This document shows, piece by piece, positions 1 to 8,522 of a DNA stretch of 8,727 nucleotides. The position numbers were made by a program, and so were the translations under genes. Below the pieces are notes generated by a model. The model saw only the letters and a list, made by a program, of their open reading frames with translations, made no database searches and had not been told where the DNA came from. Source of the DNA: Lachnospiraceae bacterium UBA4292 (lineage in GTDB: Bacteria > Bacillota > Clostridia > Lachnospirales > Lachnospiraceae); contig DGVE01000172.1 in the NCBI GenBank assembly GCA_002395865.1, positions 1 through 8,727 of the forward strand, in the 5' to 3' direction. The stretch's first letter is position 1; every line of letters starts with the position of its first letter.

Positions 1-1607
<1,607 letters not shown>

Positions 1608-1628
1608 TCCTGCCACATACTTATTCAG

Positions 1629-1655
1629 CGGACGGCCATTCGGCCGTCCGTTTTT
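1629..1655 (+). terminator. Rho-independent terminator of rpoC
   Basis: A perfect 9-bp GC-rich stem (CGGACGGCC at 1629-1637, GGCCGTCCG at 1642-1650) closes a 4-base loop and is followed directly by TTTTT and then CTTT. It starts 21 bases after the rpoC stop codon. This is a textbook intrinsic terminator and ends the rpoC transcript. Confidence 0.93.
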
Positions 1656-1689
1656 CTTTCTCGGTGGCCCTCCGAGGGCCAGGCCACAC

Positions 1690-1753
1690 GGGAGGCTGTT
1701 GCTCCGGAACAGTGGCCCTCCGGGAGGCAGTGGCTCCGGAACAGTGGCCCTCC
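1690..1753. repeat. Two-copy 32-bp tandem repeat
   Basis: Positions 1690-1721 and 1722-1753 are the same 32-base unit with two mismatches. Both begin GGGAGGC, contain GCTCCGGAACAG and end GTGGCCCTCC. The array lies between the rpoC terminator and the first long hairpin. A further GTGGCCCTCC at 1664-1673 and the GGGGGTGTTGGCC after the second unit look like decayed additional copies. No function is evident. Confidence 0.85.
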
Positions 1754-1784
1754 GGGGGTGTTGGCCATCACGGACGGTCGCGCC

Positions 1785-1849
1785 CGGTGAAAAAACCCCG
1801 GGGGACACGAGTCGCTGCGCTCTGACGGTCCCCCGGAGTATTTTCACCG
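1785..1849. repeat. Long imperfect inverted repeat (22-base arms)
   Basis: The left arm (1785-1806) pairs with the right arm (1828-1849). CGGTGAAAA pairs with TTTTCACCG, a 4-base internal loop follows (AACC against AGTA), then CCGGGGGAC pairs with GTCCCCCGG. This gives two perfect 9-bp stems around one small internal loop, with a 21-base apical loop. The left arm is not followed by a U tract on either strand, so it is not an ordinary terminator. It could be a structured RNA, a protein-binding palindrome or part of a small mobile repeat. Confidence 0.8.
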
Positions 1850-1897
1850 ATCACGCCCTGACTGTGGACAGCGCCACATGGTTCTGTGTATGATTCA

Positions 1898-2037
1898 GGG
1901 GACTTACAAAAATAATTCCTGAGCGGAAGTCAGCGCAGGGTTTGGAGCGAGGTTTTGTGGAGAGCGCTTGCGCTAGACGCAAAACCCCGGTCCAAATCCC
2001 GAGCCATGGAGCGAAGGATTTATTTTTGTGAGGCCCC
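1898..2037. repeat. About 140-base imperfect palindrome with three stem segments
   Basis: The outer stem pairs 1898-1920 with 2015-2037 over 23 bases with three mismatches; its core is TACAAAAATAA against TTATTTTTGTG. A middle segment pairs 1938-1957 with 1980-2000 (GGGTTTGGA and GGTTTTG in the left arm), with one bulge and two mismatches. The apex contains a perfect 5-bp hairpin, AGCGC TT GCGCT (1963-1974). The stretch between outer and middle stems (1921-1937 against 2001-2014) pairs poorly. The whole would fold into one long hairpin. Short open frames through it read across both arms and look non-coding. Confidence 0.75.
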
Positions 2038-2128
2038 GTGGAGGGCCACACTCTTGTTGCACACAGTTGCGCGGATTTTTAGGGCAAAGTGTCTGCCGGA
2101 GCGTACAAAATATGGCAAATTGTGTCAA

Positions 2129-2157
2129 TTGAAGGGCGAAGAGAGTTGTGATATAAT
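2129..2157 (+). promoter_or_regulatory. Sigma-A-type promoter with extended -10 for the galactanase gene
   Basis: A -35 box TTGAAG (2129-2134), a 17-base spacer and a perfect -10 box TATAAT (2152-2157) are present, with the extended -10 dinucleotide TG at 2149-2150. Transcription would start near 2164, giving a leader of roughly 57 bases before the ATG at 2221. The spacing and the perfect -10 make this the strongest promoter visible in the window. Confidence 0.8.
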
Positions 2158-2173
2158 GGCAGCAGGTTGATAA

Positions 2174-2191
2174 TGCGCAAATGGTTGCGCA
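2174..2191 (+). promoter_or_regulatory. Stem-loop in the galactanase mRNA leader
   Basis: TGCGCAA (2174-2180) and TTGCGCA (2185-2191) form a perfect 7-bp stem with a 4-base loop, within the first 30 bases of the predicted transcript. The purine-rich ribosome binding region GGAAGGAAAGG (2205-2215) lies downstream and outside the stem. The element could stabilise the 5' end of the mRNA, or the inverted repeat could act as an operator just downstream of the start site. Which one is unknown. Confidence 0.45.
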
Positions 2192-2220
2192 CTTCGTGAA
2201 TCATAGGAAGGAAAGGTACA

Positions 2221-5200
2221 ATGAGAAGGATAGGAAGACGAGTGGGAGCACTCATCGCATCGGCGGCGATGACGGCGGCTCTGGTGATACCTGCGGATAT
2301 CGGTATCATGGCAGAAGAGACAGATAAGTCCGTGGACGTTCTTGGCATAGTGAATGCGGATTTTTCTGTGGGACCGTGGGATGAAGGAGCGGGATGGGCG
2401 AGTTCATTTAAAGAGTGGACGAAAAACAGTGACGAGGACAAGACAAATATAAAGGGAAGTAATGGTAATTATAATTATTATTCCGTGTCTGCGGACAATA
2501 TCGCTACATTTTCACAGACTTTAACAGTTCCCACCGGTAGTTATGAGTTCAGCCTGACCGGAGACGGGGATAAAGCTGAAATATCACTTAGCCTCGGAGA
2601 CTATACAGGGGAGGCTGTTGCGCTGGGTGGCTGGAACGTGGAGACGACTGCGACACTCAGCTGTACCTTGGAGGAAGAGACTGAACTTGCTCTGGTGATA
2701 AAGGCAGAAATTACGGAAGCCGGTGGCTGGGGAGATCTCTGGCAGCTTTCATACACCTATACCGCCCCTGACAGCGGATCGTTACCTGATGTTGAGCTTC
2801 CGGTGGGGCTTCAGAACGGAGACTTTGAGGACGGACTTTCAGGCTGGAATGCAGGTGAGAGCGGTTTTTCGGTGAAGGATAGCCAGGGGGGAAACAACTC
2901 GAAAAATCTGGATCTGTGGACGAGTAATGCAGAGGAGGTGGAGTTCTCACAGACATTTACGGTTGCAGAGGATGGAGATTATTATCTATCGTATTCCTTC
3001 ATAGGAGATGCTGGAGATACAGGTCTTGCATTTTATGTAAACGGCAAAAAGATAGCGGATATCGCCGGAACAGGCTGGAACAACGGTGTCTGGACAGATG
3101 CGACGCTGGATGATGGTACATTTGCGCTTACGGCCGGTGAGGCGGTGACACTGTCGATAAAGGGTACCTATGCTGTGTGGGCAGCGATCGATAACATCGC
3201 CGTCACCAAGGCTGAGGAAGAGCCTGAACCCGTTGTGGAGAGGTCATTCGAGCTTGATGACACGCCCTGCACGGGGACGGCGGCGACTTCGGAAATATAT
3301 GTGGAGCCGGTTGCGCTTACGAACGGGTTTATAACGGGTGCGGACATTTCCTCGTACCTGTCGATAGTAAACAGTGGCGCGACTTATAAGGATGCTGCGG
3401 GAAATGTCCTCGACGGCGCCGGCTTCTTCGGACTGTTGAAGAGTTCCGGCGTGAATTATGTGCGTATTAGAGTGTGGAACGATCCCACGGACGGAAACGG
3501 TCACGGCTATGGCGGCGGTAACTGCGATATAGAGGCTGCGAAGGTCATGGGTAAGCTCGCAACGGATGCGGGACTTAGGGTTCTCGTGGATTTTCACTGC
3601 TCAGATTTCTGGACCGACCCCGGCAAGCAGAATGCACCGAAGGTATGGGCTGATAAGAGCCTTGACCAGAAGGCGGAGGCTCTGAGGAACTATATTCAGA
3701 CAAGCATCGAAGCACTTATCGATGCGGGTGTGGACGTGGGTATGGTTCAGGTGGGCAACGAGACCACCTCGGGCTTTTGCGGGGAGAGCAGCATGGCGAA
3801 TATGTGCACGCTTTTCAAGGCGGGCAGCGAGGGCGTCATGGCGGCCGAGGAGTCGAAGAGCGTTCATATCATGATCGCTATACATCTGACAAACCCCGAG
3901 AAGGGTAACTTCTCAAATTACGCAAAGAGTCTTAAGGATAACGGTGTTACGTACGATGTGTTCGCGACCAGTTATTATCCTTACTGGCACGGCACGCTGG
4001 AGAATTTAAAGACCCAGCTGAATACGATCGCCACCACGTATGGTAAGTACGTGATGGTGGCAGAGACATCTTATGTGAGAACACTTGAGGACGGCGACGG
4101 ACACGACAACACCATCAGCTCGGGCGAAGGCCTTCCCTATGAGGTGAGCGAGCAGGGGCAGGTTACGCATATAAGAAATGTGATAGATGCAGTCAAAGGC
4201 GTATCCGACAGCAAGGGAATCGGTGTGTTCTGGTGGGAGCCTGCATGGATACCCGTAGGAAATGTGGCCGCTGCCGAGGATCCTGAGACTGTAAAGGCGT
4301 CAAATAAGCTCAAGTGGGAAAAGTTCGGCTCGGGCTGGGCAGCATCCTACGCAGGTGATTATGATTCAGGCGCCAAGCAGTGGTACGGCGGAAGTGCAGT
4401 GGACAACGAGTCATGGTTCGATTTCGACGGCCGGGCGCTTGAGTCGATAAATGTGTACAATTATGTCCGCTTCGGAACGACTGCAGTAAACGCGGTAAGC
4501 GGAGTAAACGATATCAGTATGGAGGCGGTTGAAGGAGACGATATACTCCTCCCGACGGTTCTGGTATCATATCTTAAGGACGGAAGCGCCGGACCCGATG
4601 TGACAGTGGTGTGGAACAGCGATGAGGTCGATGCGGTATCCGGCACAGGTGTGTTCACCATTACCGGTACAGCGACGGTCGATGATCAGGTATTTGACGT
4701 GACCTGTACGCTCACCGTAAAGCCGTTAAACCTTTTGGTCAACGGAAGCTTCGAGGACGGTGAGACCGGTTGGACGATCGAAAGGACGAATGCAGCAGAT
4801 AAGGTTGTTGCAGACTCAAACAATGTGCATGACGGTGCAAAGACGTTCCATTTCTGGAGTGATTCCGAACAGTCATTTTCGGTCAGCCAGACAGTAAAGC
4901 TGGCTCCGGGTAAATATGTCTTCGGAGGCTATTTCGAGGGAGAGGCGAATGTAAATGGCAAGATAACCGCGGGAAACGACAAGGAGGCTGATTTCACTCT
5001 GACGGGATGGAACAACTGGCAGAATCCCGAAATCGAATTCGAGCTCACCGAGGAGACAGAGGTATGTGTGGGCTTTGCCACAGCGTATGTGCCGGGTGAC
5101 TGGGGCGGCTACGACGATATGTACCTGTACAGAACGGGTGATATCGACACCGAAGAAGGCGGAGAAGAAGGCGGAGAAGGTGGCGACGATATCGTAGACA

Positions 5201-5829
5201 ACAGCAATCAGTACAGTTGCGAGACCGCACAGCTCTCCTATGAGAAGAACAGCGGCGTGGACATGCTCGGAGTGTTCCACTACGCGATAGACGACACGAA
5301 GACGAAGGACAATTTCGTGGAGGCGCAGATCGCTACTGCGGCTGAGGCGGGTTCGACTGCAGAGCCTGTATTTGCCACGATCGGAGGGTCGAATATCAGA
5401 ACCGAGACGGGAAGTCTGAAGCTCACAATCCTTGCGCCCTACCTGGATACGCTGGACGACGGCAATTATACTTTGAGAGTGGTATTTACAGACGGTCACA
5501 TCGATGTGCCTCTTAAGATAACGCCCGCAAAGACCGGTACGGATGATAACACGGATGATAACGCCGACGATAATACCGACGACAATACGGATGGCAACAA
5601 CACCGACAATAATACTGACGACAATACTGACGACAATACGGACGACAACAACACCGACGATAATAACACAGACGATAACACTTCGTCCACGGGGGGCTCA
5701 GGAGGAAACCCTGACAACGTAGCCAATACGGCGGATCACGCGAACGGGTGGCTCTTCACGGTGATAGTCATCGCAGGCGCGGCTATGATCATGGCAGCAC
5801 CTAAAAGAAAAACTGTAAAGAACAGGTAA
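2221..5829 (+). CDS. Secreted, wall-anchored arabinogalactan endo-beta-1,4-galactanase (GH53) with CBM61-like modules
   Basis: The predicted product cleaves internal beta-1,4-galactosyl bonds of pectic galactan or type I arabinogalactan at the cell surface. Order of parts: a signal peptide (1-31, Arg-rich start, cleavage likely after IMA); a CBM61-like module (about 41-181); a second such module (about 197-330); the GH53 catalytic barrel (about 369-747); a Big_4-type Ig-like domain (about 755-835); a third CBM61-like module (838-972, ending GGYDDMYLY); a Gly/Glu linker; an X2-like domain (about 997-1100); a Thr/Asp/Asn repeat linker (about 1101-1160); and a C-terminal anchor. GH53 marks are VRIRVWNDP, the DFHxSDFWxDPGKQ motif, the acid/base Glu514 in QVGNET, the nucleophile Glu615 in MVAETSY and FWWEPAWIP. 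The usual Tyr in DFHYSD is Cys460. The anchor reads VANTAD, a hydrophobic span (1176-1193) and PKRK, resembling a sortase signal but lacking LPXTG. The start is supported by the RBS GGAAGGAAAGG and the signal peptide. It has its own promoter and terminator. The family is firm; the module names outside GH53 are less so. Confidence 0.93.
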   Translation: MRRIGRRVGALIASAAMTAALVIPADIGIMAEETDKSVDVLGIVNADFSVGPWDEGAGWASSFKEWTKNSDEDKTNIKGSNGNYNYYSVSADNIATFSQTLTVPTGSYEFSLTGDGDKAEISLSLGDYTGEAVALGGWNVETTATLSCTLEEETELALVIKAEITEAGGWGDLWQLSYTYTAPDSGSLPDVELPVGLQNGDFEDGLSGWNAGESGFSVKDSQGGNNSKNLDLWTSNAEEVEFSQTFTVAEDGDYYLSYSFIGDAGDTGLAFYVNGKKIADIAGTGWNNGVWTDATLDDGTFALTAGEAVTLSIKGTYAVWAAIDNIAVTKAEEEPEPVVERSFELDDTPCTGTAATSEIYVEPVALTNGFITGADISSYLSIVNSGATYKDAAGNVLDGAGFFGLLKSSGVNYVRIRVWNDPTDGNGHGYGGGNCDIEAAKVMGKLATDAGLRVLVDFHCSDFWTDPGKQNAPKVWADKSLDQKAEALRNYIQTSIEALIDAGVDVGMVQVGNETTSGFCGESSMANMCTLFKAGSEGVMAAEESKSVHIMIAIHLTNPEKGNFSNYAKSLKDNGVTYDVFATSYYPYWHGTLENLKTQLNTIATTYGKYVMVAETSYVRTLEDGDGHDNTISSGEGLPYEVSEQGQVTHIRNVIDAVKGVSDSKGIGVFWWEPAWIPVGNVAAAEDPETVKASNKLKWEKFGSGWAASYAGDYDSGAKQWYGGSAVDNESWFDFDGRALESINVYNYVRFGTTAVNAVSGVNDISMEAVEGDDILLPTVLVSYLKDGSAGPDVTVVWNSDEVDAVSGTGVFTITGTATVDDQVFDVTCTLTVKPLNLLVNGSFEDGETGWTIERTNAADKVVADSNNVHDGAKTFHFWSDSEQSFSVSQTVKLAPGKYVFGGYFEGEANVNGKITAGNDKEADFTLTGWNNWQNPEIEFELTEETEVCVGFATAYVPGDWGGYDDMYLYRTGDIDTEEGGEEGGEGGDDIVDNSNQYSCETAQLSYEKNSGVDMLGVFHYAIDDTKTKDNFVEAQIATAAEAGSTAEPVFATIGGSNIRTETGSLKLTILAPYLDTLDDGNYTLRVVFTDGHIDVPLKITPAKTGTDDNTDDNADDNTDDNTDGNNTDNNTDDNTDDNTDDNNTDDNNTDDNTSSTGGSGGNPDNVANTADHANGWLFTVIVIAGAAMIMAAPKRKTVKNR

Positions 5830-5844
5830 TACACGAAAGCAAGG

Positions 5845-5878
5845 AAAAGCGGTCCACGGGGCCGCTTTTTCGTTTTTT
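5845..5878 (+). terminator. Rho-independent terminator of the galactanase gene
   Basis: The stem GCGGTCC (5849-5855) pairs with GGGCCGC (5859-5865) with one G-T wobble and a 3-base loop. It is preceded by AAAA and followed by TTTTT CG TTTTTT, so A-U pairs extend the base. It lies 15 bases after the stop codon and separates the galactanase gene from the next gene. Confidence 0.92.
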
Positions 5879-5887
5879 ATAATAACT

Positions 5888-5930
5888 TGTTGGACATCTG
5901 TTGGACGGGGCGCGGTATACTGCGCCCCGT
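5888..5930 (+). promoter_or_regulatory. Putative control region: paired GTTGGAC repeats and a 9-bp palindrome around a -10-like TATACT
   Basis: TGTTGGAC occurs at 5888-5895 and again at 5899-5906, exactly 11 bases apart, one turn of the helix. The second copy runs into a perfect inverted repeat, ACGGGGCGC (5905-5913) and GCGCCCCGT (5922-5930), whose 8-base centre contains TATACT (5916-5921). TTGGAC at 5890 could act as a -35 box, but the 20-base spacer is longer than normal. No T tract follows the palindrome on either strand, so it is not a terminator. An operator over a weak promoter fits best; the actual start site is uncertain. A TATAAT at 5878-5883 lies in the previous terminator's T tract and has no -35 box. 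Confidence 0.35.
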
Positions 5931-5995
5931 AAGCGTATAAATGGCTTAAAATAATTCATTTTCAGTAGATAAACAACATAAGGGAGGGTACAAAA

Positions 5996-8491
5996 ATGCC
6001 AATACTTAGACAGACCCCGCAGCAGATGGCTGAATATTTTATGGGGGCTTTCGGAAAGGACTATCAGGAGGACGCTCTGAAGCCTCTTAATAATCTGAAG
6101 GAGAAGTTAGAGGAAAAGTTTAGTGAGAAGGCGAAGGATCATCCGGGGCGCAAGGCCGCAGCCAACATTAACAGCCTGCTACAGCAGCTTATGACTCTTA
6201 AGCAGAACGAGAACAGCGACAACTTGGAGCTCAAAGAAGGTCTGAAGCGCGGCGCCGAGCAGAATTTGGAGCAGCTCGAGGAGAACCTGATGAATCTCGG
6301 CGAGCTGTACATGCAGGAGGGTAAGGATAAGGACAACAAGCCGAGCAGGGATATCGGCGAGAAGAATTTTATAAAAGATTACGGTCCTGATATCAATGAG
6401 ATCAACAAAAACTCGCTTTCCAAGTCCGGAGCGCAGTGGATCGAGGAGGTCCAGAGGGAAGTAGATAAGGATGGAACGGTATCGAACGATCAGCTGGCAA
6501 AGATCATTGCGGTGAGACATCTGTCGGACGCGGTGAGAGGCAATGCCGCAAACTTAAAGAACAGACAGATCAGCGCGCTTGAGCTTAACCGTTATATGGG
6601 CAAGCTGACGGAGTCGAGACATTTCAGGGATTTCTGCGTCAAATACAGAAAAGACTATAATGTGAAGGATATAACGAAGGGGCACGGCGGAATGCTGCAG
6701 GATAAGCTGGCGAAGTTTGCCCGGAGAGAGCCTGAACTCAATCCCTCGTACGACGGCGCCGAGATCGATCCCCTCTTCTCCAGATACATATCTCCCGATG
6801 CCAGGGACAGGAAGGATCATGTGGCTATCGGCAAGCTCGAAGAGGTAAAGACCGGAGCCCAGATAATCGAGGGGGTGCAGAACACATTAAAGTCCGGGAA
6901 AAAGATGAATATTCGTGATCTTCTGACCATCATTGCCGCAAGACAACTCTCGGGCGCAGTGCGCAACAAGAAGGATAATCTTACAAAGACCTATATCAGT
7001 CCGGACGAGCTGGGGACCAAGATCGGTGCGCTTATGAACGACCCGGCATATTCCAAGTTCAGGAACAGGGTGAATGAAGGTCTCAAGGATGATGATTACG
7101 ACGATATCATAAGGAAGGGACATGCGGGCGGAATAGAGGATATCTTCAATGAATGTGTAGACAGGGCATATGACGTCTCGTCGAAGGACAGGAAGTATTC
7201 CGAGCTTGATGACATGAACGATGTGCTGATGCCGGAGAATAATACCTACGCGAAATATTTCGCAAATAACAGGCGCGATTTCGCTTCCGAGAAGCATCTC
7301 GAATACCTGGACAGTATTTTTGAGGCGGCGCCCGACAGAGAGAAGATCCAGATGACACATGCGGCTAAAATGGCTGCCGCACTGAAACTTTCTACCGAGA
7401 AAAAGGAGAACAGAAAGCCTGATAAGTTCAATGAGCAGGAACTGTTAAAGACCGCAAAGCAGATATATGACGATCCCGCGTTCAAACTTGCATGTCGCAA
7501 CAAAAAGGCAATGCAGGAGATGTGTAACGGAAGACCGAACGCCCTTATGGACAAGGTAAATGAAATAAACAGGAAGTTTTCGGAGTGGGAGGACGCGGAT
7601 GATATGAATCTGCCCGGCTTCAATGAGCTTTGTAAGAAGATCTCCGGTGAGACGAAGATTCTCGAGCCGAAGCATCAGGACAATATCGAAAAGAGCAGCG
7701 CGCTCTACGAGGCAGCACTAAAGGCAGAGATCCCTGACAATGTCACGGGCAAGAGGAAGCTGCTCCTTGAGAAGAGGGCAGAAAAGGAGGCACTGGAGAA
7801 GGCACATGCCGATGAACTCGAAAAAGTAAAGGCGGAGGCCATGTCCTCATACGGTCCCAAGCATCAGGCCATGCTTAAGGCACTCGACATGCACCGCAAG
7901 GGCCCGAACCCGTCCACTGCCATGAACCTGGTCGATAAGATCGTGGATTACCAGACAGGCAAGGAGAAGGGATTCAGATCCGAGGAGAAGAACCGGAGAT
8001 TTGATGAGTCGATGGAGCTGCTCGGAAGACTCACAAGGGGTACGGAAGCACGGGATATCTTCCTTGCACAGGTCAAGAAGGTGAATGACGCGAGGGGCTT
8101 GAAGCCCGGTGACGCGGGATACCGCACGGCTGAATCATATCTGCCTAAGATCAGGGCCGTATCGTTAAAGGGAAAGCTGTTCAATAATGGATTGGACAAT
8201 GAGATTGGTGATCTTGAGGCTGAGATCAATGAGGATGAAGTCGATCACGGAGACGAAGAGCAGATAGGTGAAGGTAATGAGTCCCGCTATGCTCATGATG
8301 ACGAGAAGTCCGAAAACGGTGAGGAGAAGGAAGAGGATGCGAAGTCCGAAGCCGGCGATGACGATGACTACGACTATGAGGCCGAGATAGAACGCATACA
8401 GAAGAGTGTACAGGAGCAGATCCGGAAGGCTAAGGAAAGACAGCAGGCTAAGCTGGAGAGCGGAGAGGAAGAGCCCGAGCTCTTTATCTAA
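5996..8491 (+). CDS. Uncharacterised 831-residue charged protein with internal repeats of about 142 residues
   Basis: I do not recognise this protein. It has no signal peptide, no membrane segment and no known catalytic motif, so it should be cytoplasmic. The N-terminal 1-110 are helical and heptad-like (LNNLKEKLEEKFSEK). Repeat 1 (about 145-286) and repeat 2 (about 287-430) align clearly: GAQWIEEVQ with GAQIIEGVQ, IIAVRHLSDAVR (170-181) with IIAARQLSGAVR (312-323), and KGHGG (228) with KGHAG (374). A degenerate third copy runs from about 434 to 535 (HAAKMAAAL, YDDPAFKLAC), and 623-715 may hold a fourth (RFDESMELLGRL, ARDIF). Residues about 585-610 look like a coiled coil. The tail from about 735 is strongly acidic, then a basic-acidic coiled coil (EAEIERIQKSVQEQIRKAKERQQ) precedes ELFI. 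The start is supported by GGGAGGG (5982-5988), 7 bases before the ATG. It is flanked by a terminator and a convergent gene, so it is probably transcribed alone. A structural or scaffold role is possible but only a guess. Confidence 0.9.
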   Translation: MPILRQTPQQMAEYFMGAFGKDYQEDALKPLNNLKEKLEEKFSEKAKDHPGRKAAANINSLLQQLMTLKQNENSDNLELKEGLKRGAEQNLEQLEENLMNLGELYMQEGKDKDNKPSRDIGEKNFIKDYGPDINEINKNSLSKSGAQWIEEVQREVDKDGTVSNDQLAKIIAVRHLSDAVRGNAANLKNRQISALELNRYMGKLTESRHFRDFCVKYRKDYNVKDITKGHGGMLQDKLAKFARREPELNPSYDGAEIDPLFSRYISPDARDRKDHVAIGKLEEVKTGAQIIEGVQNTLKSGKKMNIRDLLTIIAARQLSGAVRNKKDNLTKTYISPDELGTKIGALMNDPAYSKFRNRVNEGLKDDDYDDIIRKGHAGGIEDIFNECVDRAYDVSSKDRKYSELDDMNDVLMPENNTYAKYFANNRRDFASEKHLEYLDSIFEAAPDREKIQMTHAAKMAAALKLSTEKKENRKPDKFNEQELLKTAKQIYDDPAFKLACRNKKAMQEMCNGRPNALMDKVNEINRKFSEWEDADDMNLPGFNELCKKISGETKILEPKHQDNIEKSSALYEAALKAEIPDNVTGKRKLLLEKRAEKEALEKAHADELEKVKAEAMSSYGPKHQAMLKALDMHRKGPNPSTAMNLVDKIVDYQTGKEKGFRSEEKNRRFDESMELLGRLTRGTEARDIFLAQVKKVNDARGLKPGDAGYRTAESYLPKIRAVSLKGKLFNNGLDNEIGDLEAEINEDEVDHGDEEQIGEGNESRYAHDDEKSENGEEKEEDAKSEAGDDDDYDYEAEIERIQKSVQEQIRKAKERQQAKLESGEEEPELFI

Positions 8492-8493
8492 GC

Positions 8494-8519
8494 CCCGAAG
8501 CGAAGGATTTATTATCGGG
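8494..8519. repeat. Short inverted repeat carrying a 15-base sequence shared with the rpoC-galactanase spacer
   Basis: CCCGA (8494-8498) and TCGGG (8515-8519) flank a 16-base centre. The segment AGCGAAGGATTTATT (8499-8513) is identical to 2010-2024, inside the right arm of the long palindrome upstream of the galactanase gene. There too, CCCGA stands a few bases upstream (1998-2002). The copies are about 6.5 kb apart and both are intergenic, so this may be a dispersed structured repeat. Two copies alone are weak evidence. Confidence 0.45.
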
Positions 8520-8522
8520 AGC

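Larger units (their letters stand above)
1664..2049. repeat. Palindrome-rich intergenic element bounded by inverted GTGGCCCTCC copies
   Basis: The 613 bases between rpoC and the galactanase gene hold no convincing coding sequence. The decamer GTGGCCCTCC occurs on the plus strand at 1664-1673, 1712-1721 and 1744-1753, and in inverted orientation (GGAGGGCCAC) at 2040-2049. The outermost copies extend into similar flanks: GAGGGCC follows on the left, and ACGGGGCC follows in the reverse complement on the right. Between them lie a 32-bp tandem repeat and two long imperfect hairpins, listed separately. Terminal inverted repeats, internal palindromes, no gene and GC-rich composition suggest a small non-autonomous mobile element or a family of dispersed structured repeats. 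I see no clear target-site duplication, so mobility is only inferred. Confidence 0.45.

Noticed and set aside
1690..1753. CRISPR-like array
   Set aside because: The repeats are directly adjacent with no spacers between them and only two copies; no cas gene is near.
1955..2170. Plus-strand open frame of 71 codons in the spacer
   Set aside because: It runs through the palindrome's right arm and over the galactanase promoter, without a ribosome binding site or protein-like composition.
2151..2220. Riboswitch in the galactanase leader
   Set aside because: The predicted leader is only about 57 bases with one 7-bp hairpin, too short and simple for known riboswitch classes.
4873..5499. Minus-strand open frame of 208 codons inside the galactanase gene
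   Set aside because: It is fully antisense to well-conserved domains, with no RBS or family resemblance.
5496..5726. Minus-strand frame with repeated SSVLLSSVL
   Set aside because: It is the reverse reading of the Asp/Asn/Thr linker repeat of the galactanase gene, an artefact of its codon pattern.
5878..5883. Perfect TATAAT as promoter for the 831-residue protein gene
   Set aside because: It lies in the T tract of the preceding terminator and the position 17 bases upstream (CACGGG) does not resemble a -35 box.
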